Shown here in pieces: positions 9,300 through 19,198 of a stretch of 64,000 nt of DNA. Below the pieces are notes generated by a model. The model saw only the letters and a list, made by a program, of their open reading frames with translations, had not been told where the DNA came from and searched no databases. Position 1 is the first letter of the stretch. The number at the start of each line of letters is the position of its first letter. Made by a program: the position numbers and the translations under genes. This stretch comes from Actinomycetota bacterium (GTDB taxonomy: Bacteria; Actinomycetota; Actinomycetes; Nanopelagicales; Nanopelagicaceae): contig WLNY01000008.1 in assembly GCA_009699575.1 (NCBI GenBank), positions 1 through 64,000 of the forward strand, given 5' to 3'.

Positions 9300-10385
9300 G
9301 TGAGCGAAGAAACCCTAGCAACTCTTTCGCGCGTACGGGAGCAAGTTAAAAGTGAGCTCAGCGCTTTTCTGGAAACCCAGGCTCAATACCTTGAGGGAAT
9401 CGGAAGCGAACTTGGGCCAGTCTCCAAGGCCCTTTCGGAATATTTGCTCGATGGCGGTAAGAGATTGCGGCCTCTATTTGCATACAGTGGATTCATTGGC
9501 GCAGGAGCGAGCCCCACTCCTGAATACATTCGTGCATTTGCAAGTCTTGAATTATTACAAGGGTGCGCACTTATTCATGATGATTTGATGGATGGTTCCG
9601 ACACTCGAAGAGGAAAACCTGCCATTCATCGATTATTCGAATCGATGCATCTTCGAGATGGTGGATCAAGTTCGGCCCAACAATTTGGCCAAGCCGCCGC
9701 AATACTTCTCGGCGATTTAGCACTTGTATATTCAGATCGAATGCTTCATGAATCTGGCGTACCAACCGCATCGCTCATTTCATCATTTTCCATACATGAT
9801 GAAATGCGAGTCGAACTCATGGCCGGACAATATCTAGATGTATATGAACAAACGCGAGGAACCCATACAGTTGCTCGCGCGCTCACTATTGCTCGATACA
9901 AATCTGGGAAGTACACCATTGAAAGACCTTTGCATTTTGGTGCAGCACTTGCAATAACTGACGCTGCCCAGCGCGCTAGGTTGCATACTCATTTTTCTGA
10001 TTACGGACTTCCATTAGGAGAAGCTTTTCAGTTGCGAGATGATTTACTAGGAGTTTTTGGAAATCCAGAACTTACCGGAAAACCCGCAGGAGATGACTTG
10101 CGAGAAGGAAAGCGAACAGTGTTGATGGCTATGACGCAAGAAAGAATAACTGCTGATGCAAACCGCCAACTTGAATTACTTTTTGGAGATCCCCAACTCA
10201 CACTTGATGGAGTTCAGACGCTTCGTACAATCATTAGTGAGTCAGGTGCGCCAACCGAACTTGAAAACATGATTGAAGACCTCACTCATACTGCTCTAGG
10301 CGCACTAGAACACGAAGAAATCAACCACGAGGCGCGCGAAATTCTTACCACCCTTGCCAATCTTGCTACGAAAAGAGCCCTATAA
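9300..10385 (+). CDS. crtE: Polyprenyl (geranylgeranyl) diphosphate synthase
   Basis: 361 aa; aspartate-rich motifs HDDLMDGSDTRRGKP and QLRDDLLG. Confidence 0.88.
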   Translation: MSEETLATLSRVREQVKSELSAFLETQAQYLEGIGSELGPVSKALSEYLLDGGKRLRPLFAYSGFIGAGASPTPEYIRAFASLELLQGCALIHDDLMDGSDTRRGKPAIHRLFESMHLRDGGSSSAQQFGQAAAILLGDLALVYSDRMLHESGVPTASLISSFSIHDEMRVELMAGQYLDVYEQTRGTHTVARALTIARYKSGKYTIERPLHFGAALAITDAAQRARLHTHFSDYGLPLGEAFQLRDDLLGVFGNPELTGKPAGDDLREGKRTVLMAMTQERITADANRQLELLFGDPQLTLDGVQTLRTIISESGAPTELENMIEDLTHTALGALEHEEINHEAREILTTLANLATKRAL

Positions 10386-10387
10386 AA

Positions 10388-11893
10388 ATGGTTGCACAAG
10401 TAAAAGGCCCAACAGATCATGTCGTGATTGTCGGTGCGGGCTTGGCTGGTTTGAGCGCCGCTCTACGTCTCGCAGGAGCAGGACGAAAAGTCACAGTGAT
10501 TGAACGTGAATCTGTTCCTGGAGGACGTAACGGCCTTCTCAATAAAGATGGTTATGCATTTGATACGGGACCTACTGTATTAACCATGCCATCACTCATC
10601 AGCGATGCATTCAATTGCGTCGGTGAAGAGATGAAGGACTGGCTAGAACTCACTCCGGTGAAACCTTTGTATCGAGCTTTCTACCATGACGGCAGCCAAA
10701 TTGATGTGCATGCAAATACCGAAGAGATGGAAGCAGAAATTGAACGTACGGTCAGCGCACAAGAAGCAGCTGGGTATCGCAAATATGTTGATTTTGTAAC
10801 TAAGTTATACAAGTATGAGATGAATGATTTTATTGATAGAAATATTGATTCTCCGTTAAATCTCTTGACGCCAAATCTAGCGCGATTGATTGCCCTCGGT
10901 GGATTTCGTCGACTCTCCCCCAAGGTCAATCAGTTTCTTAAAGATCCTCGTTTGCAAAAGGTCTATTCATTTCAGGCTATGTATGCCGGCGTTAGCCCAC
11001 AGCAAGCACTAGCAATTTACGCAGTCATTGCCTATATGGACTCAGTCAACGGTGTATTTTTCCCCAAGGGTGGAATGCACGCGGTTCCTAGAGCTCTCGC
11101 TGCGGCGGCTGAAAAACATGGAGTGACGTTTAAGTACAGCACAAGCGTGACAAGTATTGAAACTTCAAATTCACGTGCAACCGCGGTCCTTACAGATACT
11201 GGCGAACGAATCGAATGTGACGCGCTTATCCTTAATCCTGATCTACCTGTTGCATGGCGTGAATTGCTTGGGAAAACACCTCTATCGGTCAAGCGCCTTA
11301 AGTACTCACCATCATGTGCAACTTTGCTTGTGGGTTCATCGAAGAAATATGACCACGTTGCTCATCACAATATTCACTTTGGGGAATCATGGGATGGCGT
11401 TTTTGATGAGTTAATCAATAAGAAAGTTTTGATGACTGATCCGAGTGTGTTGGTAACGATTCCAACAAAAGATGACGCCAATCTTGCACCTGCCGGGAAA
11501 GAGTCTTATTACATCTTGTATCCGACCCCAAATTTAGATGCAGATATTGATTGGACTAAGCAGGCAAAGCCATATCGAGATGAAATGATTAAAACTCTCG
11601 AAGCGCGCGGCTACACAGATTTCGAAGATGGAATCGAAACCGAAGTCATGACGACTCCATTGGATTGGCAAGCAAGAGGAATGGAACGTGGTGCGCCATT
11701 TGCCAGTGCGCATACGTTTTTCCAAACCGGTCCCTTTAGACCGCGAAATATGGCATCTGGATTTGAAAATGTAGTTTTCACTGGCTCGGGCACTCAACCA
11801 GGTGTCGGAGTTCCCATGGTCTTAATTTCTGGTCGTCTCGCCGCAGAACGTATCGTGGGAGAAAAAGGGCTCACGCCACATGAACGAACTTGA
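10388..11893 (+). CDS. crtI: Phytoene desaturase
   Basis: 501 aa; VIVGAGLAGLSAALRLAGAGRKVTVIERESVPGGRNG; FTGSGTQPGVGVPMVLISGRLAAERI. Confidence 0.9.
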   Translation: MVAQVKGPTDHVVIVGAGLAGLSAALRLAGAGRKVTVIERESVPGGRNGLLNKDGYAFDTGPTVLTMPSLISDAFNCVGEEMKDWLELTPVKPLYRAFYHDGSQIDVHANTEEMEAEIERTVSAQEAAGYRKYVDFVTKLYKYEMNDFIDRNIDSPLNLLTPNLARLIALGGFRRLSPKVNQFLKDPRLQKVYSFQAMYAGVSPQQALAIYAVIAYMDSVNGVFFPKGGMHAVPRALAAAAEKHGVTFKYSTSVTSIETSNSRATAVLTDTGERIECDALILNPDLPVAWRELLGKTPLSVKRLKYSPSCATLLVGSSKKYDHVAHHNIHFGESWDGVFDELINKKVLMTDPSVLVTIPTKDDANLAPAGKESYYILYPTPNLDADIDWTKQAKPYRDEMIKTLEARGYTDFEDGIETEVMTTPLDWQARGMERGAPFASAHTFFQTGPFRPRNMASGFENVVFTGSGTQPGVGVPMVLISGRLAAERIVGEKGLTPHERT

Positions 11894-12785
11894 TGCTGCA
11901 GGAATTCTGGACCCACTTCTGCGTGAGTCTTATACCGAATGTAAACGCCTTAACTCTTTGCATGGAAAAACGTACTACTTAGCAACCTTATTACTGCCCG
12001 CACATAAACGACCTTTTGTTCACGCGCTCTATGGATTTGCTCGCTACGCTGATGAAATAGTCGATGACTTGGCATCAACTCTTACGCCAATTGAAAAAGC
12101 TGAAGCGCTACACACTTGGGGCCAAGAAGTTATCGAAGGAATTCGCTCAGGAACTAGCAATGACCAAGTAGGCCGCGCACTTATTGACACTGTGCAGCGC
12201 TTTAATATCCCGATTCAACATTTCATTGATTTCTTACATTCTATGACCATGGATCTCACAGTGACGAGCTATCAAACGTACGAAGATCTTATGGAGTACG
12301 TGTACGGGTCGGCATCTGTTATTGGCTTGCAGATGGTTCCAATTCTTGGACCCCTAACAGAAAGAGCCTATGAACCAGCGGAAAAATTGGGTACTGCTTT
12401 CCAACTTGCAAATTTTATTCGCGACGTGGGAGAAGATCTAGACCGCGGTCGCGTATATCTTCCCTTGCAAGAATTGGCCGACGATGGAGTGACTCGGGAG
12501 ATGCTTGAGAAAAGAGTTTTAACCCCGGAAATTATTAGCGCCTTGAAGTTTCAAATTTCTCGCGTCCGTAGACTTCAAGAGGAAGCACGTCCAGGAATTT
12601 TAGAATTAGCACCTGAGAGTCGAGCCTGTATTGAAGCGGCAAGTGAACTCTATTGCGGCATCGTGGATGAAGTAGAAAAAATTGATTACGATGTATTTAA
12701 TAAACGGGCGAAAACATCCACTGTTCGCAGGTTAAAAGTTGCTCTCCCTGCGTATGTGCGCGCCCTTTCTGCCCGTCAATCCTGA
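11880..12785 (+). CDS. crtB: Phytoene synthase
   Basis: 301 aa; LYGFARYADEIVDDL and LGTAFQLANFIRDVGEDLDRGRVYLP trans-isoprenyl synthase motifs. Confidence 0.9.
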   Translation: MNELDAAGILDPLLRESYTECKRLNSLHGKTYYLATLLLPAHKRPFVHALYGFARYADEIVDDLASTLTPIEKAEALHTWGQEVIEGIRSGTSNDQVGRALIDTVQRFNIPIQHFIDFLHSMTMDLTVTSYQTYEDLMEYVYGSASVIGLQMVPILGPLTERAYEPAEKLGTAFQLANFIRDVGEDLDRGRVYLPLQELADDGVTREMLEKRVLTPEIISALKFQISRVRRLQEEARPGILELAPESRACIEAASELYCGIVDEVEKIDYDVFNKRAKTSTVRRLKVALPAYVRALSARQS

Positions 12786-12795
12786 TATAGTTTTC

Positions 12796-12876
12796 AACGC
12801 GGGAGCCACTGTGGCTGAGAGGGTCTGAAATTCAGATCGACCGCTTGACCCATCTGGTAATGCAGATGCGGGAGGA
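12796..12876 (+). ncRNA. TPP (THI-element) riboswitch
   Basis: AACGCGGGAGCCACTGTGGCTGAGAGGGTC...GACCGCTTGACCCATCTGGTAATGCAGATGCGGGAGG: conserved CTGAGAGG and CATCTGG-TAATGCAGATGCGGGA blocks directly upstream of a PnuC-family gene. Confidence 0.87.
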
Positions 12877-12885
12877 GTTACACAT

Positions 12886-13467
12886 ATGTCTACTATCGTT
12901 TTTACAGCCTGGGGTTACGACGTTTCATTCCTAGAGTTAATTGCATCAGTTACATCATTCATCGGTGTCGGACTTGGTGTCACTGCTAAAAGAATTACGT
13001 GGCCATGGTGGGCCCTGAGCAGCGCCCTCTATGCGCTGTTTTTCTATCAGGCTGATCTCTTTGCAAGCAGCGCGCTTCAGTTTGTATTCATTGCTGCAGC
13101 AATATGGGGTTGGTTTGGTTGGGGTCCTAAAGGTGCGACACCGTCAAAACTTTCACGCACTCAGCTTGCTTGGTGGAGTACAGCTCTTCTGGTTGGAACC
13201 GTGGCTTTGACTCCTGCACTCATTGCAGTGAAGGCTGCTGCTACTTGGTCGGATGCATTTATTCTTGTCGGTAGTGTCATCGCTCAAGTACTTATGGTCT
13301 ACGAAAAGTACGAGAGCTGGCCGCTGTGGTTCGTCGTCGATGCCGTTGGAACAATTCAATATGCGCGTCTTGGCTATTGGTTTACTGCGGTTCTCTACCT
13401 AGCTTTTACAATCATTGCGCTAGTTGGCTGGAGACGCTGGTATGCATCTCATCGAAGCTCTCTCTGA
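12886..13467 (+). CDS. pnuT: PnuC-family transporter, probably PnuT (thiamine)
   Basis: 193 aa; SVTSFIGVGLGVTAKRITWPWWALSSALYALFFYQADLFASSALQFVFIAAAIWGWFGW; TPP riboswitch upstream. Confidence 0.8.
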   Translation: MSTIVFTAWGYDVSFLELIASVTSFIGVGLGVTAKRITWPWWALSSALYALFFYQADLFASSALQFVFIAAAIWGWFGWGPKGATPSKLSRTQLAWWSTALLVGTVALTPALIAVKAAATWSDAFILVGSVIAQVLMVYEKYESWPLWFVVDAVGTIQYARLGYWFTAVLYLAFTIIALVGWRRWYASHRSSL

Positions 13468-13981
13468 TATTTGCAGCACCACTCCTCCTCACATCATTGC
13501 AATCGATGGCCGTGCTGGGGCTGGGAAGTCTCGACTAGCTGGAGAACTCCATCGCACGCTTGGTCGCTCTCACACAGTAGCTGTGATTGCCCTCGATGAT
13601 CTCTATGACGGTTGGGACAGCGCTCTCGATGAGAGCCTGACCAACAATTTGCAGAAAATAGTTTCTGCGCATCAATTATGTAAGCCTATCAACATAAATA
13701 TTTATGATTGGAATAGTGCAACATTTAACACAACTCGAACAATTAATTCAGTTGACGTCCTTATCATCGAAGGAGTCGGAAGCGGGCAAAGCGTTGTGCG
13801 CGAATCTGGGGCGACGACAATTTGGGTCGAAATTCAAGCAAATGAAGGTCTTGCTCGCGTGCTTGAAAGGGACGGCGATTCAATTTCACCACAAATGCAG
13901 AAGTGGCTAGTCCAGCAGGAAGAACACTTCAATCAAAGCCAGGTAAGAGAAAACGCTGACTTTATTCTTACCGCTGGCTAA
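13442..13981 (+). CDS. Uridine kinase-like P-loop NTPase
   Basis: Walker A IIAIDGRAGAGKSRLAGEL; VLIIEGVGSG; ATG at 13442 after the pnuT overlap. Confidence 0.7.
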   Translation: MHLIEALSDICSTTPPHIIAIDGRAGAGKSRLAGELHRTLGRSHTVAVIALDDLYDGWDSALDESLTNNLQKIVSAHQLCKPININIYDWNSATFNTTRTINSVDVLIIEGVGSGQSVVRESGATTIWVEIQANEGLARVLERDGDSISPQMQKWLVQQEEHFNQSQVRENADFILTAG

Positions 13982-14032
13982 ATTGGGCGCGCCATGGGGC
14001 GTATTTTAAGAGTACTTATCTAAGATTTCCAC

Positions 14033-15928
14033 GTGTCAGATCTCAGCGGTGAATTCATTGACGGACGGTATGAATTATTGCACCGTATTGCATCGGGTGG
14101 AATGGCGAGTATTTATTCTGCACTAGATACCCGACTAGATCGCAAAGTGGCAGTAAAGATTATGCATTCTCATCTTGCTCAAGATGAAGCGTTTGTAAGC
14201 AGATTTATTCGTGAGGCAAAAGCAGCAGCCGTCCTCTCCCACCCAAATATTGTCGCTGTTCAGGATCAAGGGTGGAATACAAATGGAGTCCCCGCTGTAT
14301 TTATCGTCATGGAACTCATTGAAGGATTCACACTTCGAGATTTCATCGAAGAGCGAGGTCGTTTCTCTGTAAAAGATACTTTGCAATACCTCACACCTGT
14401 GGCAAGTGCTCTCGCAATGGCTCATCGAATTGGAATTATTCATAGAGACATCAAGCCTGAAAATATTTTAGTTTCCACTGATGGAAGAATAAAAATTGCT
14501 GATTTTGGCTTGGCACATGGCGCCCTGATTGGAAGCACTATGACCGCTGAATCCAGCGTCGTCCTAGGCAGTGTTTCATATCTCTCTCCCGAGCAAGTTC
14601 AACGGGGAATTTCCGATTCACGAAGTGATGTCTACTCGACGGCAATAGTTGCATATGAATTACTCACGGGTGAAAAACCATTTTCGGGTGATTCGCCGAT
14701 TCAAATTGCTTATATGCACGTAAATAATCGTGTTCCACGAGTGAGCGAACTTCGCAATGACATTCCTGAAAAACTTGATGACCTCATTTATCGAGCCTCA
14801 AGCGTTAATCCTGATGAACGTCCCAAAGATGCTGGGCAATTTCTCGCCGAGCTACAAAGCATTACGCGCGAGCTAGATCCTAAGCGCAACCAAATGAGTC
14901 TTGAGTTGGATATTCCCATTCGGGTTGATCAGAAGAAAGTGAAAGAGCGTAAAAAGAAAAATGTTGCGCCAAAAGAACTAACAGTAGAAAGTGCGCGCGA
15001 GCCACAGTTGAAAGAAAACACAGCGCCAGTGCGCAGGCGAACTAGCAAGCGAGTTCGTCGAAATCGCAAAATTGCACTTTTGTTGGCAGTATCACTCGGA
15101 ATTGCGGGTTGGTACGCACTTGTTGGCCCAGGCGCGCGCGTGGTGGTTCCATCCATTGTTGGTGCAACTCTTGAAGAAGCGCAGAGTTCGCTCACACCTC
15201 TGGGGCTAAATACAGAAGTAGCAGAGAAGCGATTCGATGAAGACATCGCTGCAGGTAAAGTGATTGATTCTAAACCGTCAGGCGGTGGAAAAATTGATCC
15301 CGGTGGCACTGTGACAATTGTTCTCTCGAAAGGAAAAGAGCGCTACCAACTTCCAGTTTTGACGGGCTTGACGCCAGAAGCCGCATTTAAATCGATTGCT
15401 TCTCTACCACTTAAAACAGGAACAGTCGTAGAAGAATTTAACTCGACAGTTCCCAATGGATTTGTTATTTCTAGTAATCCAGGTTCTGACGTCAAATTAA
15501 AGAGGGATACGGTGATTAATCTCCTTGTGAGCAAGGGTATCGAACAAGCGGAACTGCCCATCTACCTTGGTAAGAGCGGTGAACAAGCACTCAATGAATT
15601 AACAGATTTGGGATTTGACGTAACTTCAACATTTGAATTTAGTGAGACTGTTCCGATGGGGGCTGTCATTACGCAAAACCCTGCAACAGCCCAAGCGCCA
15701 AAAGGCGGCGTAGTTGCACTTGTAATCTCAAAGGGTTCTCATAACGTCTTCATTCCAAACCTGAACTCCATTGAAGAATCCAAAGCCATTGCCGCCCTCA
15801 AAGATCTCAATCTCAAAGTTGTCGTGAAAAAAATCGGTAAGAAGCCACTCAAATATGTAATCAACATGGTCCCGAAATTTGGTACCAAGGTGGCTCGTGG
15901 AAGCACGGTCACCATCACTGTAGGCTAG
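14033..15928 (+). CDS. Ser/Thr protein kinase with four PASTA domains (PknB-like)
   Basis: HRDIKPENILVSTDGRIKIADFGLAH; TM segment IALLLAVSLGIAGWYALVG; four extracellular PASTA units. GTG start. Confidence 0.92.
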   Translation: MSDLSGEFIDGRYELLHRIASGGMASIYSALDTRLDRKVAVKIMHSHLAQDEAFVSRFIREAKAAAVLSHPNIVAVQDQGWNTNGVPAVFIVMELIEGFTLRDFIEERGRFSVKDTLQYLTPVASALAMAHRIGIIHRDIKPENILVSTDGRIKIADFGLAHGALIGSTMTAESSVVLGSVSYLSPEQVQRGISDSRSDVYSTAIVAYELLTGEKPFSGDSPIQIAYMHVNNRVPRVSELRNDIPEKLDDLIYRASSVNPDERPKDAGQFLAELQSITRELDPKRNQMSLELDIPIRVDQKKVKERKKKNVAPKELTVESAREPQLKENTAPVRRRTSKRVRRNRKIALLLAVSLGIAGWYALVGPGARVVVPSIVGATLEEAQSSLTPLGLNTEVAEKRFDEDIAAGKVIDSKPSGGGKIDPGGTVTIVLSKGKERYQLPVLTGLTPEAAFKSIASLPLKTGTVVEEFNSTVPNGFVISSNPGSDVKLKRDTVINLLVSKGIEQAELPIYLGKSGEQALNELTDLGFDVTSTFEFSETVPMGAVITQNPATAQAPKGGVVALVISKGSHNVFIPNLNSIEESKAIAALKDLNLKVVVKKIGKKPLKYVINMVPKFGTKVARGSTVTITVG

Positions 15929-15932
15929 CCAA

Positions 15933-16811
15933 ATGGCCTCTGCTACGAAAAAAACTCTCGCACCTCGCCCACGAATTGGCGCACACACTCCCACCTCCGG
16001 TGGCATGGCCAAGCGAGCCATTGGATATGCGCAAACAATCGGGGCGGAAGCGATCCAAGTTTTTACATCTAATCCGAGAGGGTGGGCAATGCCAGATGCT
16101 AACCCTGAAGCAGACGCACTCTTTCGTGAGAAAGCTTCCGAGCTAGATATTGAAACGTATGTGCATGCACCGTTTCTTATTAATTTAGGATCGCCAACCG
16201 ATGCGACATATCGCAACTCACTTGCATCGACGGCATATTCATTGCAGCGCGGAAAAGATATCGGGGCACTTGGTGTAGTGATTCATACCGGTTCAGCTGT
16301 TGATGTTAATCATGTTGAGAATGCATGGACTCAAATTCACGAAGGCATGATGCCAATCTTGTCGGCTCTAGCCGATGATTCACCCATGCTCTTGCTCGAA
16401 CCAACTGCAGGACAAGGTCAATCACTTGTTAAGAAATTAGATGACCTTGCTTACTACCTGAAGGCACTTGAATACCATCCAAAAGTTGGAATCTGCCTTG
16501 ATACATGTCATGTTTTTGCAGCTGGTCATGACATCAAGAAAAAAGGTGGGATGAAAGAGACAATTGACCTTCTTGTTGAAATTGCTGGAATAGAACGATT
16601 CCAACTAGTGCATGCCAATGACTCCATGGATGTGTGTGGCGCGCTTAAAGATCGACATCAAAATATTGGCGATGGGGAAATTGGAATCGATCCCTTTAAG
16701 GAACTGCTTGCCCATCCAGCAGTTGCGAACGCTCCCCTCATATTAGAAACTCCTGGGATGGAACCCGAACACGGCAAAGAAGTAGCGCTCTTGAAAAAAT
16801 TACGAGGATGA
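15933..16811 (+). CDS. nfo: Endonuclease IV (AP endonuclease)
   Basis: RIGAHTPTSGGMAKRAI...QVFTSNPRGW...VGICLDTCHVFAAGHDI...LVHANDSMDVCGALKDRHQNIGDGEIG. Confidence 0.9.
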   Translation: MASATKKTLAPRPRIGAHTPTSGGMAKRAIGYAQTIGAEAIQVFTSNPRGWAMPDANPEADALFREKASELDIETYVHAPFLINLGSPTDATYRNSLASTAYSLQRGKDIGALGVVIHTGSAVDVNHVENAWTQIHEGMMPILSALADDSPMLLLEPTAGQGQSLVKKLDDLAYYLKALEYHPKVGICLDTCHVFAAGHDIKKKGGMKETIDLLVEIAGIERFQLVHANDSMDVCGALKDRHQNIGDGEIGIDPFKELLAHPAVANAPLILETPGMEPEHGKEVALLKKLRG

Positions 16812-17671
16812 GCTCAATTCATGCACTTCGACTTCGGCTAGCTCCATGGGCGCTCTTGCTCGTTGCCGCGTCGTGGGGTCTGGCATTTGTTGTGATGAAG
16901 GATTCAATTGCAAGACAAAGTGTCAATAATTTTCTTTTCAGTCGATTTCTATTAGCAGCGGTCGCTATGGTTATTTTGCGCCCTCGTGTTATCAAACTCT
17001 TCAATAAAGATCTTCTGATCCGGGGAATGGTTGCTGGATTCTTTTTAGGCAGCGGCTACATCCTTCAAACACTAGGCCTAGAGCGCACAGGTGTTGCCGT
17101 AACTGGTTTTATCACTGGTTTATATGTGGTCACCACACCGCTCATCGCCGCCATTTTATTTCGTGAAAAAATTACGGCTCTCACCTGGGGATGCGTAGCG
17201 TTAGCAACAGCTGGACTTGCGCTCCTCTCATTACACGGTTTCGCAATTGGTTTTGGCGAACTTCTCGTTCTTGGCAGCGCATTTGCATTTGGCGCTCATA
17301 TTATTTGTCTAGGAAGATGGAGCAACGGTCGAGATGCTTACGCACTCACTGTTGTCCAAATCTCTACGTGCGCCGTGCTTGCAGGAATTGCCTCGATGGT
17401 TGAAGGTGGCTATTCACTCCCTCCTGATTGGGGTGTATGGTCCACGATCGTATTCACGGCAATCATCTGCACCGCCGTTGCCTTCATTGTGCAAACGTGG
17501 TCACAGGCATATATGACGACGAGCAAGGTTGCAGTCATTTTGACGATGGAAGTCGTCTTCGCTGCCCTCTTTGCAATTCTTATTGGAGGCGAAAGCCTGA
17601 CTTTGCGAATTGCCCTGGGCGGAACCGCTGTAGTGACAGCGATGTATGTCATTGTATTGAAAGAAGCATGA
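16808..17671 (+). CDS. EamA/DMT family transporter
   Basis: 287 aa, about 10 TM segments, LERTGVAVTGFITGLYVVTTPLIAAIL. Confidence 0.85.
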   Translation: MSSIHALRLRLAPWALLLVAASWGLAFVVMKDSIARQSVNNFLFSRFLLAAVAMVILRPRVIKLFNKDLLIRGMVAGFFLGSGYILQTLGLERTGVAVTGFITGLYVVTTPLIAAILFREKITALTWGCVALATAGLALLSLHGFAIGFGELLVLGSAFAFGAHIICLGRWSNGRDAYALTVVQISTCAVLAGIASMVEGGYSLPPDWGVWSTIVFTAIICTAVAFIVQTWSQAYMTTSKVAVILTMEVVFAALFAILIGGESLTLRIALGGTAVVTAMYVIVLKEA

Positions 17672-17677
17672 GAAACT

Positions 17678-18718
17678 ATGCGCATGGCCATTGACCTCAG
17701 ATCCGATACCGTAACTCGCCCATCACAAGAAATGCGCGATGCAATTGCATCGGCTCCTGTCGGAGATGATGTCTATGGCGATGATCCGACTGTTAATTCT
17801 TTAGAAGAACGAGTTGCACATTTATTTGGCCATGAAGCAGCGCTATTCGCACCAACAGGTTCGCTAGCTAATCAATTAGCAATTCGAATGTTGGTTGCCC
17901 CAGGTGAAGAAATTATTGCCGAAACTAATTCTCATATCGTGCGCGCTGAACTTGGCGCCGCCGCAGTATTTAGTGGAATTACAACTCGCACATGGCCTGC
18001 AGTGAATGGACTTCTTGTAGCAGATGATGCACTCAATATCGCTAGGCCAAACTCTGGACCATATCTTGTCTCTACTACTGCCATCGCAGTAGAAAATACT
18101 CACAACTTTGGTGGCGGAACCGTGCAACCACTGGCGCAGATCGAGAAACTTCGAGCAGGTGCCAATGACTTAGGTCTTGCACTTCACCTTGATGGCGCTC
18201 GAATTTGGAATGCTCATGTTGCAAGTGGCGTTTCGTTTAAAGACTATGGCAAGAATTTCGACACCATCAGCGTGTGCCTTTCGAAGGGTCTTGGCGCACC
18301 TGTTGGTTCAATCATGATTTCAACGAAAGAGCGCGTAGCTCGAGCTCGCGTTTGGCGCAAGCGATATGGCGCTGGAATGCGCCAAATAGGACTATTAGCG
18401 GCAGCTGGCCATTTCGCACTTGATCACAACATCCAACGACTCAGCGAAGATCATCGTCGCGCCAAAGATTTGGCCGTTGCGATCGCGGCCATCAATTCAT
18501 CTCTCATAGATCCAACAACTGTTGAAACTAATATTGTTGGATTAGATCTATCAGGGCTTCCTATTTCAGCTGCCGAACTCGCCACTCGTTGTAAAGAATC
18601 TGGACTCTGGATTAGCGCACTCGGGCCAAAGTATGCGCGCCTTGTCACTCATCTAGATTTTGATGATGCACAATGCGCCCAAGCAATCGAAATTTTACAG
18701 CGCGCCCTCAAAGTTTAA
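17678..18718 (+). CDS. ltaE: Low-specificity L-threonine aldolase
   Basis: IDLRSDTVTRPSQEMRDAIASAPVGDDVYGDDPTVNSLE...LHLDGARIWNA...SVCLSKGLGAPVGS. Confidence 0.9.
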   Translation: MRMAIDLRSDTVTRPSQEMRDAIASAPVGDDVYGDDPTVNSLEERVAHLFGHEAALFAPTGSLANQLAIRMLVAPGEEIIAETNSHIVRAELGAAAVFSGITTRTWPAVNGLLVADDALNIARPNSGPYLVSTTAIAVENTHNFGGGTVQPLAQIEKLRAGANDLGLALHLDGARIWNAHVASGVSFKDYGKNFDTISVCLSKGLGAPVGSIMISTKERVARARVWRKRYGAGMRQIGLLAAAGHFALDHNIQRLSEDHRRAKDLAVAIAAINSSLIDPTTVETNIVGLDLSGLPISAAELATRCKESGLWISALGPKYARLVTHLDFDDAQCAQAIEILQRALKV

Positions 18719-19189
18719 GAGCCACTGTTTAACATCTAAACCGTAGGCATAATTTCCAAGCGCGCCACCTGTTTTTACAATACGGTGACATGGAACAATT
18801 AAGACGATTGCATTTTTAGCACAAGCACTTCCCGCTGCACGAACTGCGGCAGGTGATCCTGAACGCGCTGCAAGATCTGCATACGAAAGTGTTTTACCTG
18901 GGCTGACTTTACGCATCGCCTTCCACGCAGACTGGGAAAAAGTTGCTCCAACTTGGCGAACGGTAATTGCGTTTATCGCAGTTAGATTTCCATTGAAGTA
19001 ATCAGAAATAAGGTCCGAAATCATAGGAATAGATTTAACTGTCTTAATTTCATGCGCTGCATCCGCAGGGTCTAGATTTTCACTCAGCGCTTTCACGCTT
19101 GAAAGATTTGCAGCGACGAGAACATGATCGTTTGCCAAGAGATTGAGTGTGCCAATTGGAGTCTTGTGGGAAGTAAGGAGTAAAGGCAC
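18695..19189 (-). CDS. ogt: Methylated-DNA--protein-cysteine methyltransferase
   Basis: VLIVPCHRIVKTGGALGNYAYGLDVKQWLL: PCHR active-site motif. Confidence 0.9.
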   Translation of the reverse strand: MPLLLTSHKTPIGTLNLLANDHVLVAANLSSVKALSENLDPADAAHEIKTVKSIPMISDLISDYFNGNLTAINAITVRQVGATFSQSAWKAMRKVSPGKTLSYADLAARSGSPAAVRAAGSACAKNAIVLIVPCHRIVKTGGALGNYAYGLDVKQWLLNFEGAL

Positions 19190-19198
19190 TGTCCAAAA

